Part shown: positions 1 through 8,595 of the stretch, piece by piece
Position numbering within the stretch: the stretch's first letter is position 1
Layout: each line of letters starts with the position of its first letter
Program-made: the position numbers and the translations under genes
Origin: Pseudodesulfovibrio cashew
GTDB lineage: Bacteria > Desulfobacterota > Desulfovibrionia > Desulfovibrionales > Desulfovibrionaceae
Direction of reading: 5' to 3'
DNA length: 64,000 nucleotides
Assembly: GCF_009762795.1 (NCBI RefSeq)
Contig: NZ_CP046400.1
Coordinates: 3,803,501-3,867,500, forward strand
Notes under the pieces: model-generated
The model's input: the letters and a program-made list of their open reading frames with translations, nothing else
What the model was told of the DNA's origin: nothing
Databases searched by the model: none

Positions 1-811
1 TGGAGATGTTGTTCAGCGGGTTGTTGAGCTGATGGGCGATGCCCGATGCCAGCGTACCGATGGAGGAGAGCTTCTGCGCCTGCACCAACTGGATCTGGCG
101 CTTCTTGAGTTCCTCGACCATGGAGTTCAGGGCGACGAACACCTGCTGGATCTCATCGTGGGCGTTACGCACGGTCAGGGGGACGAAGGTGCCTTGGGCG
201 ATGCTGCGCGTGGCTTCCTGCACCTTGCGCAGGGGCCCGAGAATGCTCCGGGTGACAAAGGCCACCAGGGCGAGCACGACCACCGCGATGACGCCCATGG
301 AGATCACCAGGGTCATGCGCAGCTTTTGGTTGATCCCCAGGATGCTCTCCCGCTCGAACTCGGCGATGGCGCGGGAGTGCTCCACAATCTCCTGCCCGGT
401 CTCGCGCAAGGCTTTGGCGGCCAGCGTATTCTCCTCGGGGAGGGCTGGAGCCTTGCTGAGCCGGTCGAGCAGTTCGCCGTAGCGCTCCAACCCCTTGGCC
501 ATGGCTTCGCCGTGAGTCATGCCCCCCGGCTCGCCGATCTCCTCGGACAAGGCGTCCAGCGCGGTCCTGACCTTTTGCAGGTTTTCACGCCCCACCGTAA
601 AAAATGCCCGGTCCCTGTAGAGAAAGAAGTTCTTCTCCTCACGCCGGATTTCGAGGATCAGGTTGCGCAGGTCATCGGCCCGTTCGACCAGGATGACCTC
701 CTGCTGCAACTGATTGATGTTGGAGAGCGAGAGCAATCCTATGCCGCCGAAGGCGAGCGTGAAGATCGCGATCCCGATGATGATGGTATGTCTGAGATTG
801 GGTCTGACCAT
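1..811 (-). CDS. Sensor histidine kinase, N-terminal part (runs off left edge)
   Basis: Read from the ATG at 811 leftwards, the frame stays open for 270 codons to the window edge. Residues about 8-28 form a transmembrane segment, followed by a periplasmic, helix-rich region of about 130 residues. A second membrane segment lies near residues 165-185, then a HAMP linker and a HisKA H-box with GIAHQLNNPLNN. The histidine of that box is the expected phosphoacceptor, so this is a membrane two-component kinase. The catalytic ATPase domain and any receiver lie outside the window. The ligand cannot be told from sequence. The downstream gene on the same strand is not visible, and the gene is separated from mgsA by about 175 bases. 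Confident on family, not on signal. Confidence 0.85.
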   Translation of the reverse strand, partial: MVRPNLRHTIIIGIAIFTLAFGGIGLLSLSNINQLQQEVILVERADDLRNLILEIRREEKNFFLYRDRAFFTVGRENLQKVRTALDALSEEIGEPGGMTHGEAMAKGLERYGELLDRLSKAPALPEENTLAAKALRETGQEIVEHSRAIAEFERESILGINQKLRMTLVISMGVIAVVVLALVAFVTRSILGPLRKVQEATRSIAQGTFVPLTVRNAHDEIQQVFVALNSMVEELKKRQIQLVQAQKLSSIGTLASGIAHQLNNPLNNIS

Positions 812-987
812 GTACTGCGTCCTCGTTTTCTCCCGCTGGAACGGGAGAATCCACAGTATGCCGCGCACATGGAAAACGCAAGGCGTTGTCCCCCGGTCCG
901 TCACCGAGCCGGGGAGCGGTAACACAAGCGGCATAACCGCACAGCAAAGTCGAAATGCTTCGGCTCGTCAGCCGCAGAGGGGTGCGG

Positions 988-1449
988 CTACGCCAGCTTC
1001 CGGTTGGCGTAATCGAAGAATCTCCCACTCTTGATACTGAATTCCTTGTCGAAAAACACGGAGGAAATAAGGAACTCGGCCGAGGAACGATTGCTGGCGG
1101 TGGGGATGTTATAGAGAACGGCAAGCCGGAGCAGGGCCTTTACGTCCACGTCGTGCGGCTGGGGCTCCATGGGGTCCCAGAAGAAGAACAGGATGTCCAC
1201 TCCGCCGTCCGCGATCAACGCGCCGAGCTGCTGGTCGCCGCCCAGGGGGCCGGACTTCAGCCGGGTGACCTTTTTGCCCCCGTGCTCTGCCGCCCCACTG
1301 CTGAGCAGCTCCTCCACCAGCCGTCCGGTAGTACCGGTTGCCACTAGGTTGTGCTGGAGGATGGCGTCGCGGTTGCAATCGAGAAAATCCAGGAGCTCGT
1401 CCTTGCAGTTGTCGTGAGCCACCACGGCAATGTTTTTAACGCTGTCCAT
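988..1449 (-). CDS. mgsA: Methylglyoxal synthase
   Basis: The 153-residue protein matches the usual MgsA length of about 150. It carries the family landmarks in order: AHDNCK near residue 11, ATGTTG near 38, SGPLGGDQQLGA near 65 with the catalytic aspartate, DILFFFWDP near 88 and the C-terminal NIPTASN segment. The enzyme converts dihydroxyacetone phosphate to methylglyoxal and phosphate in the cytosol, a bypass used when phosphate limits glycolysis. The ATG at 1449 begins MDSVKNIAVVAHDN and is preceded by GGGAGGCGATAT. A small GC-rich hairpin (968-985) follows the stop. No operon partner is evident. Confidence 0.95.
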   Translation of the reverse strand: MDSVKNIAVVAHDNCKDELLDFLDCNRDAILQHNLVATGTTGRLVEELLSSGAAEHGGKKVTRLKSGPLGGDQQLGALIADGGVDILFFFWDPMEPQPHDVDVKALLRLAVLYNIPTASNRSSAEFLISSVFFDKEFSIKSGRFFDYANRKLA

Positions 1450-1910
1450 ATCGCCTCCCGCTGCTGGGGCCTCGACGCCGGGACCAGCCCGGCATGAGCC
1501 TTGATTAGGGCTTATCGCCTGTCATCCATCCGATATCACTTGTCTATTCGTTTGTATATCCCCCGAAAGTACGTTTGCGGCAAGAACGCCACACGAAGAC
1601 ACCCTCTGTTCCACTGAAGCCGATATGAACCTCTCCTGCGTTGCGTCAATAGCCATCCCCAATCCAGACTATTGCCCCATCGCTTCCACGCTTCCCGTTT
1701 GGAATTCCGGATTTTTTCTTCCTCGTGCAACGCCTCAAATTCTCCTTTGAAGACGGGGAGCTACTAATTGTCTGCGCAAAGTTGAAAAAAAAATTCTCAT
1801 GGCGTACTGTGCCTCACTTATCTGCCCGGCAGGGATGAAAAAACACCTTTTCGTCCCTGCCGCCCCTCTCCGGAGGCAACTGGTGAACCATAAGAAAACG
1901 ACGCCAAAAC
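1450..1910. other. Intergenic region between mgsA and opgG
   Basis: No convincing gene in about 460 bases. Short open frames here have no ribosome site or recognisable product. The region must hold the divergent promoters of mgsA and the opgG operon. The A-rich stretch around 1785-1800 is the most promoter-like part, but I could not define -35/-10 boxes with confidence. Confidence 0.4.
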
Positions 1911-3521
1911 ATGCTCTTTCGATACATGACCGCGATGCGGCCTCCCGCATCGCTCCCTTGTTTATGTAAGGGACAGGTCCTGCTGCTCTGGACCGTTCTC
2001 GCACTGATCTGGACCGCCGCACCGGCGCAGGCCGAAGCGGAAAAAGCCGCGCCCTTCTCCCGCCAGACAGTGGTGGACAAGGCCCGGCAGCTGAACAAGA
2101 CCCCGTTCGACCCCGCCGCCGGGCAGGTGCCCCAAGCCCTGCTCGACCTCGACTATGATGCCTGGCGCGACATCCGCTTCCGCCCGGAAAAGGCGCTCTG
2201 GAAGAACGAAAAGCTCCCCTTCCAGTTGCAGTTCTTCCATCCCGGCCTGTTCTACGACCGGGTGGTGCCCATCCACATCGTCACCAAGGGAAACGCAAAA
2301 CCTCTGCCCTTTGACAGCTCCCTGTTCGACTACGGGGACAACCACACCGTGCCCGAGCAGATTCCCGACCAATTCGGCTTTGCGGGTTTCCGCATCCACG
2401 GCCCCATCAACACGACGAAATACTTCGACGAGATAGCGGTCTTCCTGGGCGCGAGCTATTTCCGCGCCGTGGCCAAGGGGCAGGTCTACGGCCTCTCCGC
2501 CAGGGGGCTGGCCATAGACACGGCCCAGCCGGACGGCGAGGAATTCCCCTATTTTCGCGAATTCTGGATTGAAAAGCCCACGCGCAAAAGCTCAAGCCTG
2601 ACCGTGCACGCCCTGCTGGACAGCAAGAGCTGCACCGGGGCCTACACCTTCGTCATCCGGGGCGGAAAGACAACCACCATGGACGTCACGGCCACCCTCT
2701 TCATGCGCGCCCCGGTGGCCAAAATCGGCATCGCCCCCCTGACCAGCATGTTCCTGTTCGGGGAGAACACCGACGAACGCAAGGTCCGGGACTTCCGGCC
2801 AGAGGTCCACGACTCCGACGGCCTGCTCATCAGGAACGAGACCGGCGAATGGTTCTGGCGCCCCCTGGACAACCCCGTGAACCTGGAAGTGAACGCCTTC
2901 CAGGCGGACAACGTGCGCGGCTTCGGCCTGCTCCAGCGCGACCACGACTTCAACCACTACCAGGACCTGGAAGCCAACCAGGAGCGCAGACCCAGCCTGT
3001 GGGTCGAGCCCAAGGGCAACTGGGGCAAGGGTCATGTGGAGCTGGTCGCCATCCCCACGGACAAGGAAATCCATGACAATATCGTGGCTTTCTGGACGCC
3101 GGACGATGCTCTGCCCATCGGCGTGGCCCAGACCTACGAATACCGCCTGAACTGGCACGCGGGCCGTTTCACCCATCCCCCGCTCGGCTACGCCACGGCC
3201 AGCCGGTCCGGCGACGTGGAGGGCGGCGGAAAGCGGTTCGTCATCGACTTCAACAGCAAGGCCCTCCAGCTCCTGCGGCAGCCGACCCCCATCGAGGGGG
3301 TGGTCACCTGCGGCAAGGGCGCTGCCGTTTCGGGTCTGCACGTGGAAAAGAACCCCCATACCGGGGGCTGGCGTCTCTCCTTCGTCATCAAGTCCGACGA
3401 GGAACCCTCGGCTCTGGAAAAAGTCCTGCCCAACCGCAGGACTCCCATCGACATCCGAGCTTTTCTCCGCCTCAAGGATACCACTCTGACGGAAACCTGG
3501 AACTATGCCTATCACCCCTGA
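1911..3521 (+). CDS. opgG: Periplasmic glucan biosynthesis protein OpgG/MdoG
   Basis: The 536-residue protein begins with a signal peptide: a hydrophobic run at residues about 22-38 ending in APAQA, so export to the periplasm is expected. The mature part starts FSRQTVVDKARQLNK and continues with the DYDAWRDIRF, FHPGLFYD, GFAGFRIHGPIN and FLGASYFRA segments typical of the OpgG/OpgD family. Family members shape the osmoregulated periplasmic glucan backbone made by OpgH. The same start codon frame offers a second ATG at 1926; neither has a strong ribosome site. The stop overlaps the next gene by 17 bases and opgH follows, the classical opgGH pairing. OpgD cannot be strictly excluded, but the opgH partner favours OpgG. 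Confidence 0.93.
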   Translation: MLFRYMTAMRPPASLPCLCKGQVLLLWTVLALIWTAAPAQAEAEKAAPFSRQTVVDKARQLNKTPFDPAAGQVPQALLDLDYDAWRDIRFRPEKALWKNEKLPFQLQFFHPGLFYDRVVPIHIVTKGNAKPLPFDSSLFDYGDNHTVPEQIPDQFGFAGFRIHGPINTTKYFDEIAVFLGASYFRAVAKGQVYGLSARGLAIDTAQPDGEEFPYFREFWIEKPTRKSSSLTVHALLDSKSCTGAYTFVIRGGKTTTMDVTATLFMRAPVAKIGIAPLTSMFLFGENTDERKVRDFRPEVHDSDGLLIRNETGEWFWRPLDNPVNLEVNAFQADNVRGFGLLQRDHDFNHYQDLEANQERRPSLWVEPKGNWGKGHVELVAIPTDKEIHDNIVAFWTPDDALPIGVAQTYEYRLNWHAGRFTHPPLGYATASRSGDVEGGGKRFVIDFNSKALQLLRQPTPIEGVVTCGKGAAVSGLHVEKNPHTGGWRLSFVIKSDEEPSALEKVLPNRRTPIDIRAFLRLKDTTLTETWNYAYHP

Positions 3522-3879
3522 TCTCCAACCGCCCCGAGGGGATGCGCAACGCGAGCGGACAGCCCGCTGCCTGATGGACTACCTGGACCAGCTCCCCATG
3601 GGTACGGAACAACGGCTGGAACTGGGCCTCTCCGTACTGCGGGAGCTGCCCGCCGAGGCATCCTCCGGACAGGCCCTAGAGGCGCTGCATACCCGGTTGC
3701 CGGTACTGGCCCCGGAAGCCTTTCCGTCGAGCCACCCGGCCATCGATCGCGGCCACATGCCCGCCCAGTACCTTGGACGCCCGCGCAAGGGGCTGCCCGG
3801 TTTCCTGGCGCAGTGGGCGTGGCTGCTGGTGGTCGGCCTGCTCCTGACCCTGACCCTGTTGCTGAACAGCCTCCAGTGA
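3505..3879 (+). CDS. Small C-terminally anchored membrane protein between opgG and opgH
   Basis: A 124-residue protein of no family I recognise. The N-terminal 95 residues are soluble-looking and helix-rich (CLMDYLDQLPMG, ELGLSVLRELPAE). The C-terminus (residues about 100-123) is one hydrophobic segment, giving a tail-anchored topology. Its ATG overlaps the opgG stop by 17 bases and its stop lies 7 bases before the opgH start, so it is co-translated with the glucan genes. An accessory or activity-modulating role for OpgH is an inference from position only. The high-GC antisense open frame over the same bases is treated as a shadow because only the plus frame is coupled to both neighbours. Confidence 0.7.
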   Translation: MPITPDLQPPRGDAQRERTARCLMDYLDQLPMGTEQRLELGLSVLRELPAEASSGQALEALHTRLPVLAPEAFPSSHPAIDRGHMPAQYLGRPRKGLPGFLAQWAWLLVVGLLLTLTLLLNSLQ

Positions 3880-3886
3880 GCACGTC

Positions 3887-5989
3887 ATGACCGATAAAAT
3901 GCATGAAACCGGCTGGCGCAGGGCCGCCGACAGACGCCGCTTCGTCCTCGGCCTGCTCATCCTGATCCCGTCAGCTCTGGCCAGCGCCTACGTTGGCTCG
4001 GTCCTGCCGGAAAAGGGCTCCACCCTGCTGGAGCTGGCCATCATCATCGTCTATTCCATCCTGTTCGCCTGGATTTCCGTGGGATTCTGGACGGCCATCA
4101 TGGGGTGCTTCACCCTGCTTCGGCGCTATGACAGGTTCACCATCAGCCATGCGCAGAACGAACCGCTGGAGCCGGGCCCGACACCGCGCACAGCAGTGCT
4201 CTTCCCCATCTGCAACGAGGACACGCCTCGGGTCATGGCCGGAATCAAGACCACCTATCTCTCCCTGCAAAGGGCAGAGGGCGCGGACAATTTCGACATC
4301 CACATCCTGAGCGACTCCAGCGGCGCGGACAAATGGATGGAAGAAGAGGCGGCCTGGGCCGAACTGGTCAATGAATTGGGCGCGCAGGGGCGCATCTTCT
4401 ACCGCAACCGCAAGGTCAATCTGAAGCGCAAGAGCGGCAACGTGGCGGACTTCTGCCGCCGCCACGGCAAGGCATACACCTACATGGCGGTCTTTGACGC
4501 GGACAGCGTCATGTCCGGCGAGACCCTCGACGCCATGGTCCGCATCATGGAGCGCAGGCGCAAGGTCGGTATCCTGCAGACCGCGCCCGCCTGCTTTGGA
4601 CGCGATACCCTGCTCGGACGGCTCCAGCAGTTCGCCAACCGCGTGTACGGTCCCATGTTCGCGGCCGGTCTGTCCTTCTGGCAGCTGGGCGACGCCCAGT
4701 ACTGGGGACACAACGCCCTGATCCGCATCGAGCCCTTCATGCGCCACTGCGGACTGCCCAGGCTCTCGGGCAAGCCGCCGCTGGGCGGCGACATCCTCAG
4801 CCACGACTTTGTGGAGGCCGCGCTCATGCGTCGGGCGGGCTGGGGAGTCTGGCTCGCCTTCGACCTGCCCGGAAGCTGGGAGGAGTGCCCGCCCAACCTG
4901 CTCTCCGAACTCAAGCGGGACCGCCGCTGGTGCCAGGGCAACCTCCAGCACCTCCGCCTGCTCTTTTCCGAAGGGCTGTTTCCGGCCCACCGGGTCCTGT
5001 TCCTCAACGGGGCCATGAGCTACGCCTCGGCCCTGCTCTGGTTCCTGTTCCTGATGCTCTCCTCGGCGGAGGCCGTGCTCCAGGCAATCGTCGGCCCCAG
5101 CTACTTCACGGCCACCAAGTCCCTGTTCCCGGCCTGGCCAGTTTGGCAGCCGCTCTGGGCGCTGGTCCTCCTGGCCACCACCGGCGTACTGCTCTTCCTG
5201 CCCAAGATCATCAGCTACCTGCTGATCCTGTTCAAGACCCGCCAGTCTCGCTTGTTTGGCGGCCCGCTGCGCCTGCTGGTCAGTATCGCCCTGGAGGTAT
5301 TCTTCTCCGCCATGCTGGCTCCCGTCCGCATGCTCTTCCATAGCAAGTTCGTCCTCATCACTCTGCTGGGCATGAAGATCGGCTGGGGATCGCAGCAACG
5401 GGACGACCGCCCCACCTCCTGGTGGGAGGCGACCCGCTTCCACCTCGGCGGCGTGCTCTTCGGCATCCTCTGGGGCGGCGTGGTCTGGCTTTACTCTCCC
5501 CTCTTCTTCTGGTGGATCGCGCCCATCGTCCTGCCCCTAGTGCTGGCCATCCCCCTCTCGGTGCTCACCAGCCACGACGGCCCGGGACGTTGGCTGCGCC
5601 GCAAGAAGCTGCTGCTCATCCCGGAGGAATCGGCCCCGGCGCAGGAAATCCAAGACGTTACCCGCTTCACCGAACGAATGGAGGCCGCCTCAGTGCCCCT
5701 GGGCCTGCCACGCGAAGCCGGATTCCTGCGGGCCCTGCTCGACCCGGGCGTCAACGCCCTTCGCCGAAGCCTGCAATCAGGGACTCGCGCCTCCCTGTCC
5801 CCGGAAGCGGAGGCCAGACGCGATCAAATCGTGGAAAAAACATTGCGGGAAGGTCCCGGCAGCCTCACGCCGGGAGAGAAGCGACTCCTGCTCCACGACC
5901 CCGAACGGCTTCTCACGCTGCACAGGCAGGCCTGGACGCTGGATGACGGGAACCTGCGCAGACAATGGGTGGAGGACCTTCAGAGATAG
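3887..5989 (+). CDS. opgH: Glucans biosynthesis glucosyltransferase OpgH/MdoH
   Basis: A 700-residue inner-membrane GT2-family glucosyltransferase. Two membrane segments lie at residues about 20-75, then the cytosolic catalytic domain with PICNEDTPRV, VFDADSVMSG (the DxD motif), GGDILSHDFVEAAL and the RRWCQGN form of the QxxRW motif. A set of further membrane segments follows between about 365 and 560. The family polymerises beta-1,2-glucan chains from UDP-glucose and extrudes them to the periplasm, where OpgG acts. It is slightly shorter than the enterobacterial enzyme (about 850 residues), mainly in the N-terminal tail. Third gene of the opg operon. Confidence 0.94.
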   Translation: MTDKMHETGWRRAADRRRFVLGLLILIPSALASAYVGSVLPEKGSTLLELAIIIVYSILFAWISVGFWTAIMGCFTLLRRYDRFTISHAQNEPLEPGPTPRTAVLFPICNEDTPRVMAGIKTTYLSLQRAEGADNFDIHILSDSSGADKWMEEEAAWAELVNELGAQGRIFYRNRKVNLKRKSGNVADFCRRHGKAYTYMAVFDADSVMSGETLDAMVRIMERRRKVGILQTAPACFGRDTLLGRLQQFANRVYGPMFAAGLSFWQLGDAQYWGHNALIRIEPFMRHCGLPRLSGKPPLGGDILSHDFVEAALMRRAGWGVWLAFDLPGSWEECPPNLLSELKRDRRWCQGNLQHLRLLFSEGLFPAHRVLFLNGAMSYASALLWFLFLMLSSAEAVLQAIVGPSYFTATKSLFPAWPVWQPLWALVLLATTGVLLFLPKIISYLLILFKTRQSRLFGGPLRLLVSIALEVFFSAMLAPVRMLFHSKFVLITLLGMKIGWGSQQRDDRPTSWWEATRFHLGGVLFGILWGGVVWLYSPLFFWWIAPIVLPLVLAIPLSVLTSHDGPGRWLRRKKLLLIPEESAPAQEIQDVTRFTERMEAASVPLGLPREAGFLRALLDPGVNALRRSLQSGTRASLSPEAEARRDQIVEKTLREGPGSLTPGEKRLLLHDPERLLTLHRQAWTLDDGNLRRQWVEDLQR

Positions 5990-6039
5990 GCCGCCCAAAA
6001 CGGTTCTGCCACATACCGATAGGACAGAAGAACACGGGG

Positions 6040-6915
6040 CTAGGTCCAGACCTCTCCGATGACGTCCTTCATGGCAGTAAGATTCATCTCTCCGTCCCGC
6101 TTCCCAAGGGAAAGCAGATACAGGCTGAGGCGCTTCTCGAGAAGCATGACAGGTGCGATGCCATAGGCGCTGGCGACCTCGTTGGCCTTGGAAAGCGGCA
6201 TGACGCCGAGGCCGACCTCATCGGCGACGAACTTCAGGATGGCCGACTCCTGGTCCACAACAACGGTCTTTTTCGGGCGCGCCCCGATGTCGGCGAACAA
6301 CGCCGTCAGAACCCTGTTCATGGGGCAATGGTCACTGGTCCAGACCCACGGGAACTCGGCGATTTTCCCTGCATCCGCGTCCGCAAGCGCTTCCCGCCAG
6401 GCCTCGGGTGCGACGACGGCCAGCTCGATCTCGCCTAGAAGCCGCGCTTCAACCCCGTCGTCTTCAGGCAGGAAATAGGAAAACCCCAGGTCGATGCCAC
6501 CGGAACGCAGCTCGCTCACGACATCCCAGCTCATGGTCTCCTTTACGACCAGGGACAGGCCCGGATACCGCCGCGACAGCAGGGAATGAACCTCCTTCAG
6601 GCGCAGTAGACGAGGGTCGGTGTTGGCTCCAAGGGTGATTACGCCATGTCCGCCGCCCACGATCCTTTCGGCTTCGTTCCGAAAATCGGCCATACCCCGC
6701 AACACGCCCCCGGCCTTTTCCTTCAGGCGCTCCCCCTCGCCGGTCAGCTCCATACCTTTGGAAGTCCGTTGGAAAAGCGTGATGCCGAGTTCCTCCTCCA
6801 GGGCCTTGATCTGGGCGCTCACCGCAGGCTGGCTCACGTTGAGCCTGGCCGCCGCGCGGGTCATATTCCCTTCTTCCGCGACGGCGACAAAAGACGCAAG
6901 CTGGTATAATTCCAT
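6040..6915 (-). CDS. LysR-family transcriptional regulator
   Basis: From the ATG at 6915 (preceded by GGGAGG five bases upstream) the product starts MELYQLASFVAVAEEGN and carries the LysR winged helix: TRAAARLNVSQPAVSAQIKALEEELG at residues about 19-44. A periplasmic-binding-protein-like effector domain follows to residue 291. An upstream in-frame ATG (6936) lacks a ribosome site. It is divergent from a LysE-type exporter gene 119 bases away, the usual arrangement in which the regulator controls the exporter in response to an amino acid. The inducer is unknown. Confidence 0.9.
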   Translation of the reverse strand: MELYQLASFVAVAEEGNMTRAAARLNVSQPAVSAQIKALEEELGITLFQRTSKGMELTGEGERLKEKAGGVLRGMADFRNEAERIVGGGHGVITLGANTDPRLLRLKEVHSLLSRRYPGLSLVVKETMSWDVVSELRSGGIDLGFSYFLPEDDGVEARLLGEIELAVVAPEAWREALADADAGKIAEFPWVWTSDHCPMNRVLTALFADIGARPKKTVVVDQESAILKFVADEVGLGVMPLSKANEVASAYGIAPVMLLEKRLSLYLLSLGKRDGEMNLTAMKDVIGEVWT

Positions 6916-7034
6916 GACAACCTCCCGGCAATCCACAGCGCTTATGAAGCAAATCCAATGTATTGATTGGACCCGAAACTCCCTTGCGCCTTATCTTTCA
7001 GGTTCAAAACACAACCCCCAACCGCGAGGTCACC

Positions 7035-7634
7035 ATGTTCTCCCTGATTGCGGCCATGTGCATCTTTTCGCTCACGATGTCCATTTCTCCCGGGCCGGTC
7101 AACATGACCATCATCGCTTCCGGAGCCACCCATGGATTCCGTAAGACGTTCCCCTTCGTGTCGGGAGCGACTATCGGCTTCATCCTGCTCCTACTCTCAC
7201 TGGGCTTCGGCCTCACGCGATTCGTGACGGCCTATCCCGCGTTTCTCCGGTATCTCTCCGTAGCGGGTTCCGCGTTCATCATCTACGTCGGCTACAAGAT
7301 CGCCACCGCCCCGCCGGACCTGTCCATCGAAGAGGCGAAGTGCCCCGGCTTCAGGCAGGGAGTCCTCATGCAGTGGCTCAATCCCAAGGCATGGCTCGCC
7401 TGCATCGCGGGCCTTTCCCTCTTTACGGACGCCAACTCGCCAGCCCCGTTCCTCCTCTTTTCCGGCCTCTATTTCATCATCTGCTACCTCTCCCTTTCCG
7501 CCTGGGCGGTACTCGGCAAACGGGTGGGCCTTCTCCTCAACACCAGAAAGAGCATGAAAGTCTTCAGCATGTCCATGGGGTCCCTCCTGGGCGCGTGCGC
7601 GGCATACCTGCTGCTGACCTCACTGCAGGCGTGA
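7035..7634 (+). CDS. LysE/RhtB-family amino-acid exporter
   Basis: A 199-residue membrane protein with the family's hallmark SISPGPVNM near residue 18 and LNPKAW near 115, and about six membrane segments. LysE-family proteins export amino acids or related small metabolites driven by the proton motive force. The ATG at 7035 follows GAGGT; a longer reading from 6963 has no ribosome site and would add a non-hydrophobic leader. It faces away from the LysR gene at 6040-6915, which probably controls it. Substrate not predictable. Confidence 0.88.
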   Translation: MFSLIAAMCIFSLTMSISPGPVNMTIIASGATHGFRKTFPFVSGATIGFILLLLSLGFGLTRFVTAYPAFLRYLSVAGSAFIIYVGYKIATAPPDLSIEEAKCPGFRQGVLMQWLNPKAWLACIAGLSLFTDANSPAPFLLFSGLYFIICYLSLSAWAVLGKRVGLLLNTRKSMKVFSMSMGSLLGACAAYLLLTSLQA

Positions 7635-7755
7635 CACCGGACCGACAACACAACCCGCTGTATCTAATCGTGCCCGCCGCTTGGCAGGTCCCGCCCAAAG
7701 AGCTATCCTCCTCGCATAAGAACCGCGACCACATACTTCGGGAGGATTGCATCAT

Positions 7756-8469
7756 ATGAGCGAACTGGTTGCCCCGCATCTGCTGGACCTCGTCTGCCTG
7801 GCAATCGCCATGGGGTTGTTCTCGGCCTACCATCTGTATGTGCGTCAAAAGCTGAAGAAAAACCCGACCTATTCGCTTTACGGGGCCACCACCCTGGCCC
7901 GAACCGCGTGGGTGGTCAGCGTCATGGAGGAGAAAAAGGACATCCTGGCGGTGCAGACCCTGCGCAACTCGACCATGGCGGCGACCTTCATGGCCTCCAC
8001 ATCCATCCTGCTGGCCGTGGGCCTGCTGACCCTGTCCGGCCAGGGAGACCAGCTTGGGCAGATATGGCACGCCATGAACCTGTTCGGGTCCAAGATGGAA
8101 AGCACCATCACCCTCAAGCTGCTGGTCATCCTCGGCAACCTGTTCATCGCCTTCTTCAACTTCTCCTTCTCCATCCGACTCTTCAACCATTCGGGATTCC
8201 TGATCAATACGCCTCCCGAGGAAGGCAGCTACGGTGCCTCAATGACCTTCGTGGCCATGCAGTTGAACAAGGCCGGCGGCTACTTCCACATGGGCATGCG
8301 CGCCTACTATTTCCTGGTGCCCCTCGTCTTCTGGCTGTTCAGCCCGGTGTTCATGGTACTGGCCGCCATCACCGTGGTCATCCTGATCTCCCGCATCGAG
8401 AAGACCCCCAGGCTCGACTGCAAATACCTGGACTCCATGTTTGAGAATTCCTGTCCCTATCCCGAATAG
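7756..8469 (+). CDS. DUF599 family inner-membrane protein
   Basis: A 237-residue protein with four strongly hydrophobic segments (about 9-28, 75-97, 115-140, 190-220) and the DUF599 pattern: YHLYVRQKLKKNP early, RTAWVVSVMEEKKDILAVQTLRN near 55 and FNFSFSIRLFNHSGFLI near 138. The function of the family is not known. The start at 7756 has GGGAGGA eleven bases upstream; a TTG at 7747 would lie too close to that site. It stands alone between the exporter gene and the sigma-54 activator. Confidence 0.85.
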   Translation: MSELVAPHLLDLVCLAIAMGLFSAYHLYVRQKLKKNPTYSLYGATTLARTAWVVSVMEEKKDILAVQTLRNSTMAATFMASTSILLAVGLLTLSGQGDQLGQIWHAMNLFGSKMESTITLKLLVILGNLFIAFFNFSFSIRLFNHSGFLINTPPEEGSYGASMTFVAMQLNKAGGYFHMGMRAYYFLVPLVFWLFSPVFMVLAAITVVILISRIEKTPRLDCKYLDSMFENSCPYPE

Positions 8470-8595
8470 TAAAATGCCCGGAAAACCTGGCCTGACCGGG
8501 GGGGACGGCTGGACAGCCGCTTCCCCGGACGGTATCGTCGCCGACGCGAAGAATCGTTCCGCGCAACTCACGAAACACCCCGACATGGAGAGGAC

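Noticed and set aside
3971..5443. Minus-strand frame over opgH
   Set aside because: Q/E/G/A-rich shadow; opgH is a full-length GT2 enzyme.
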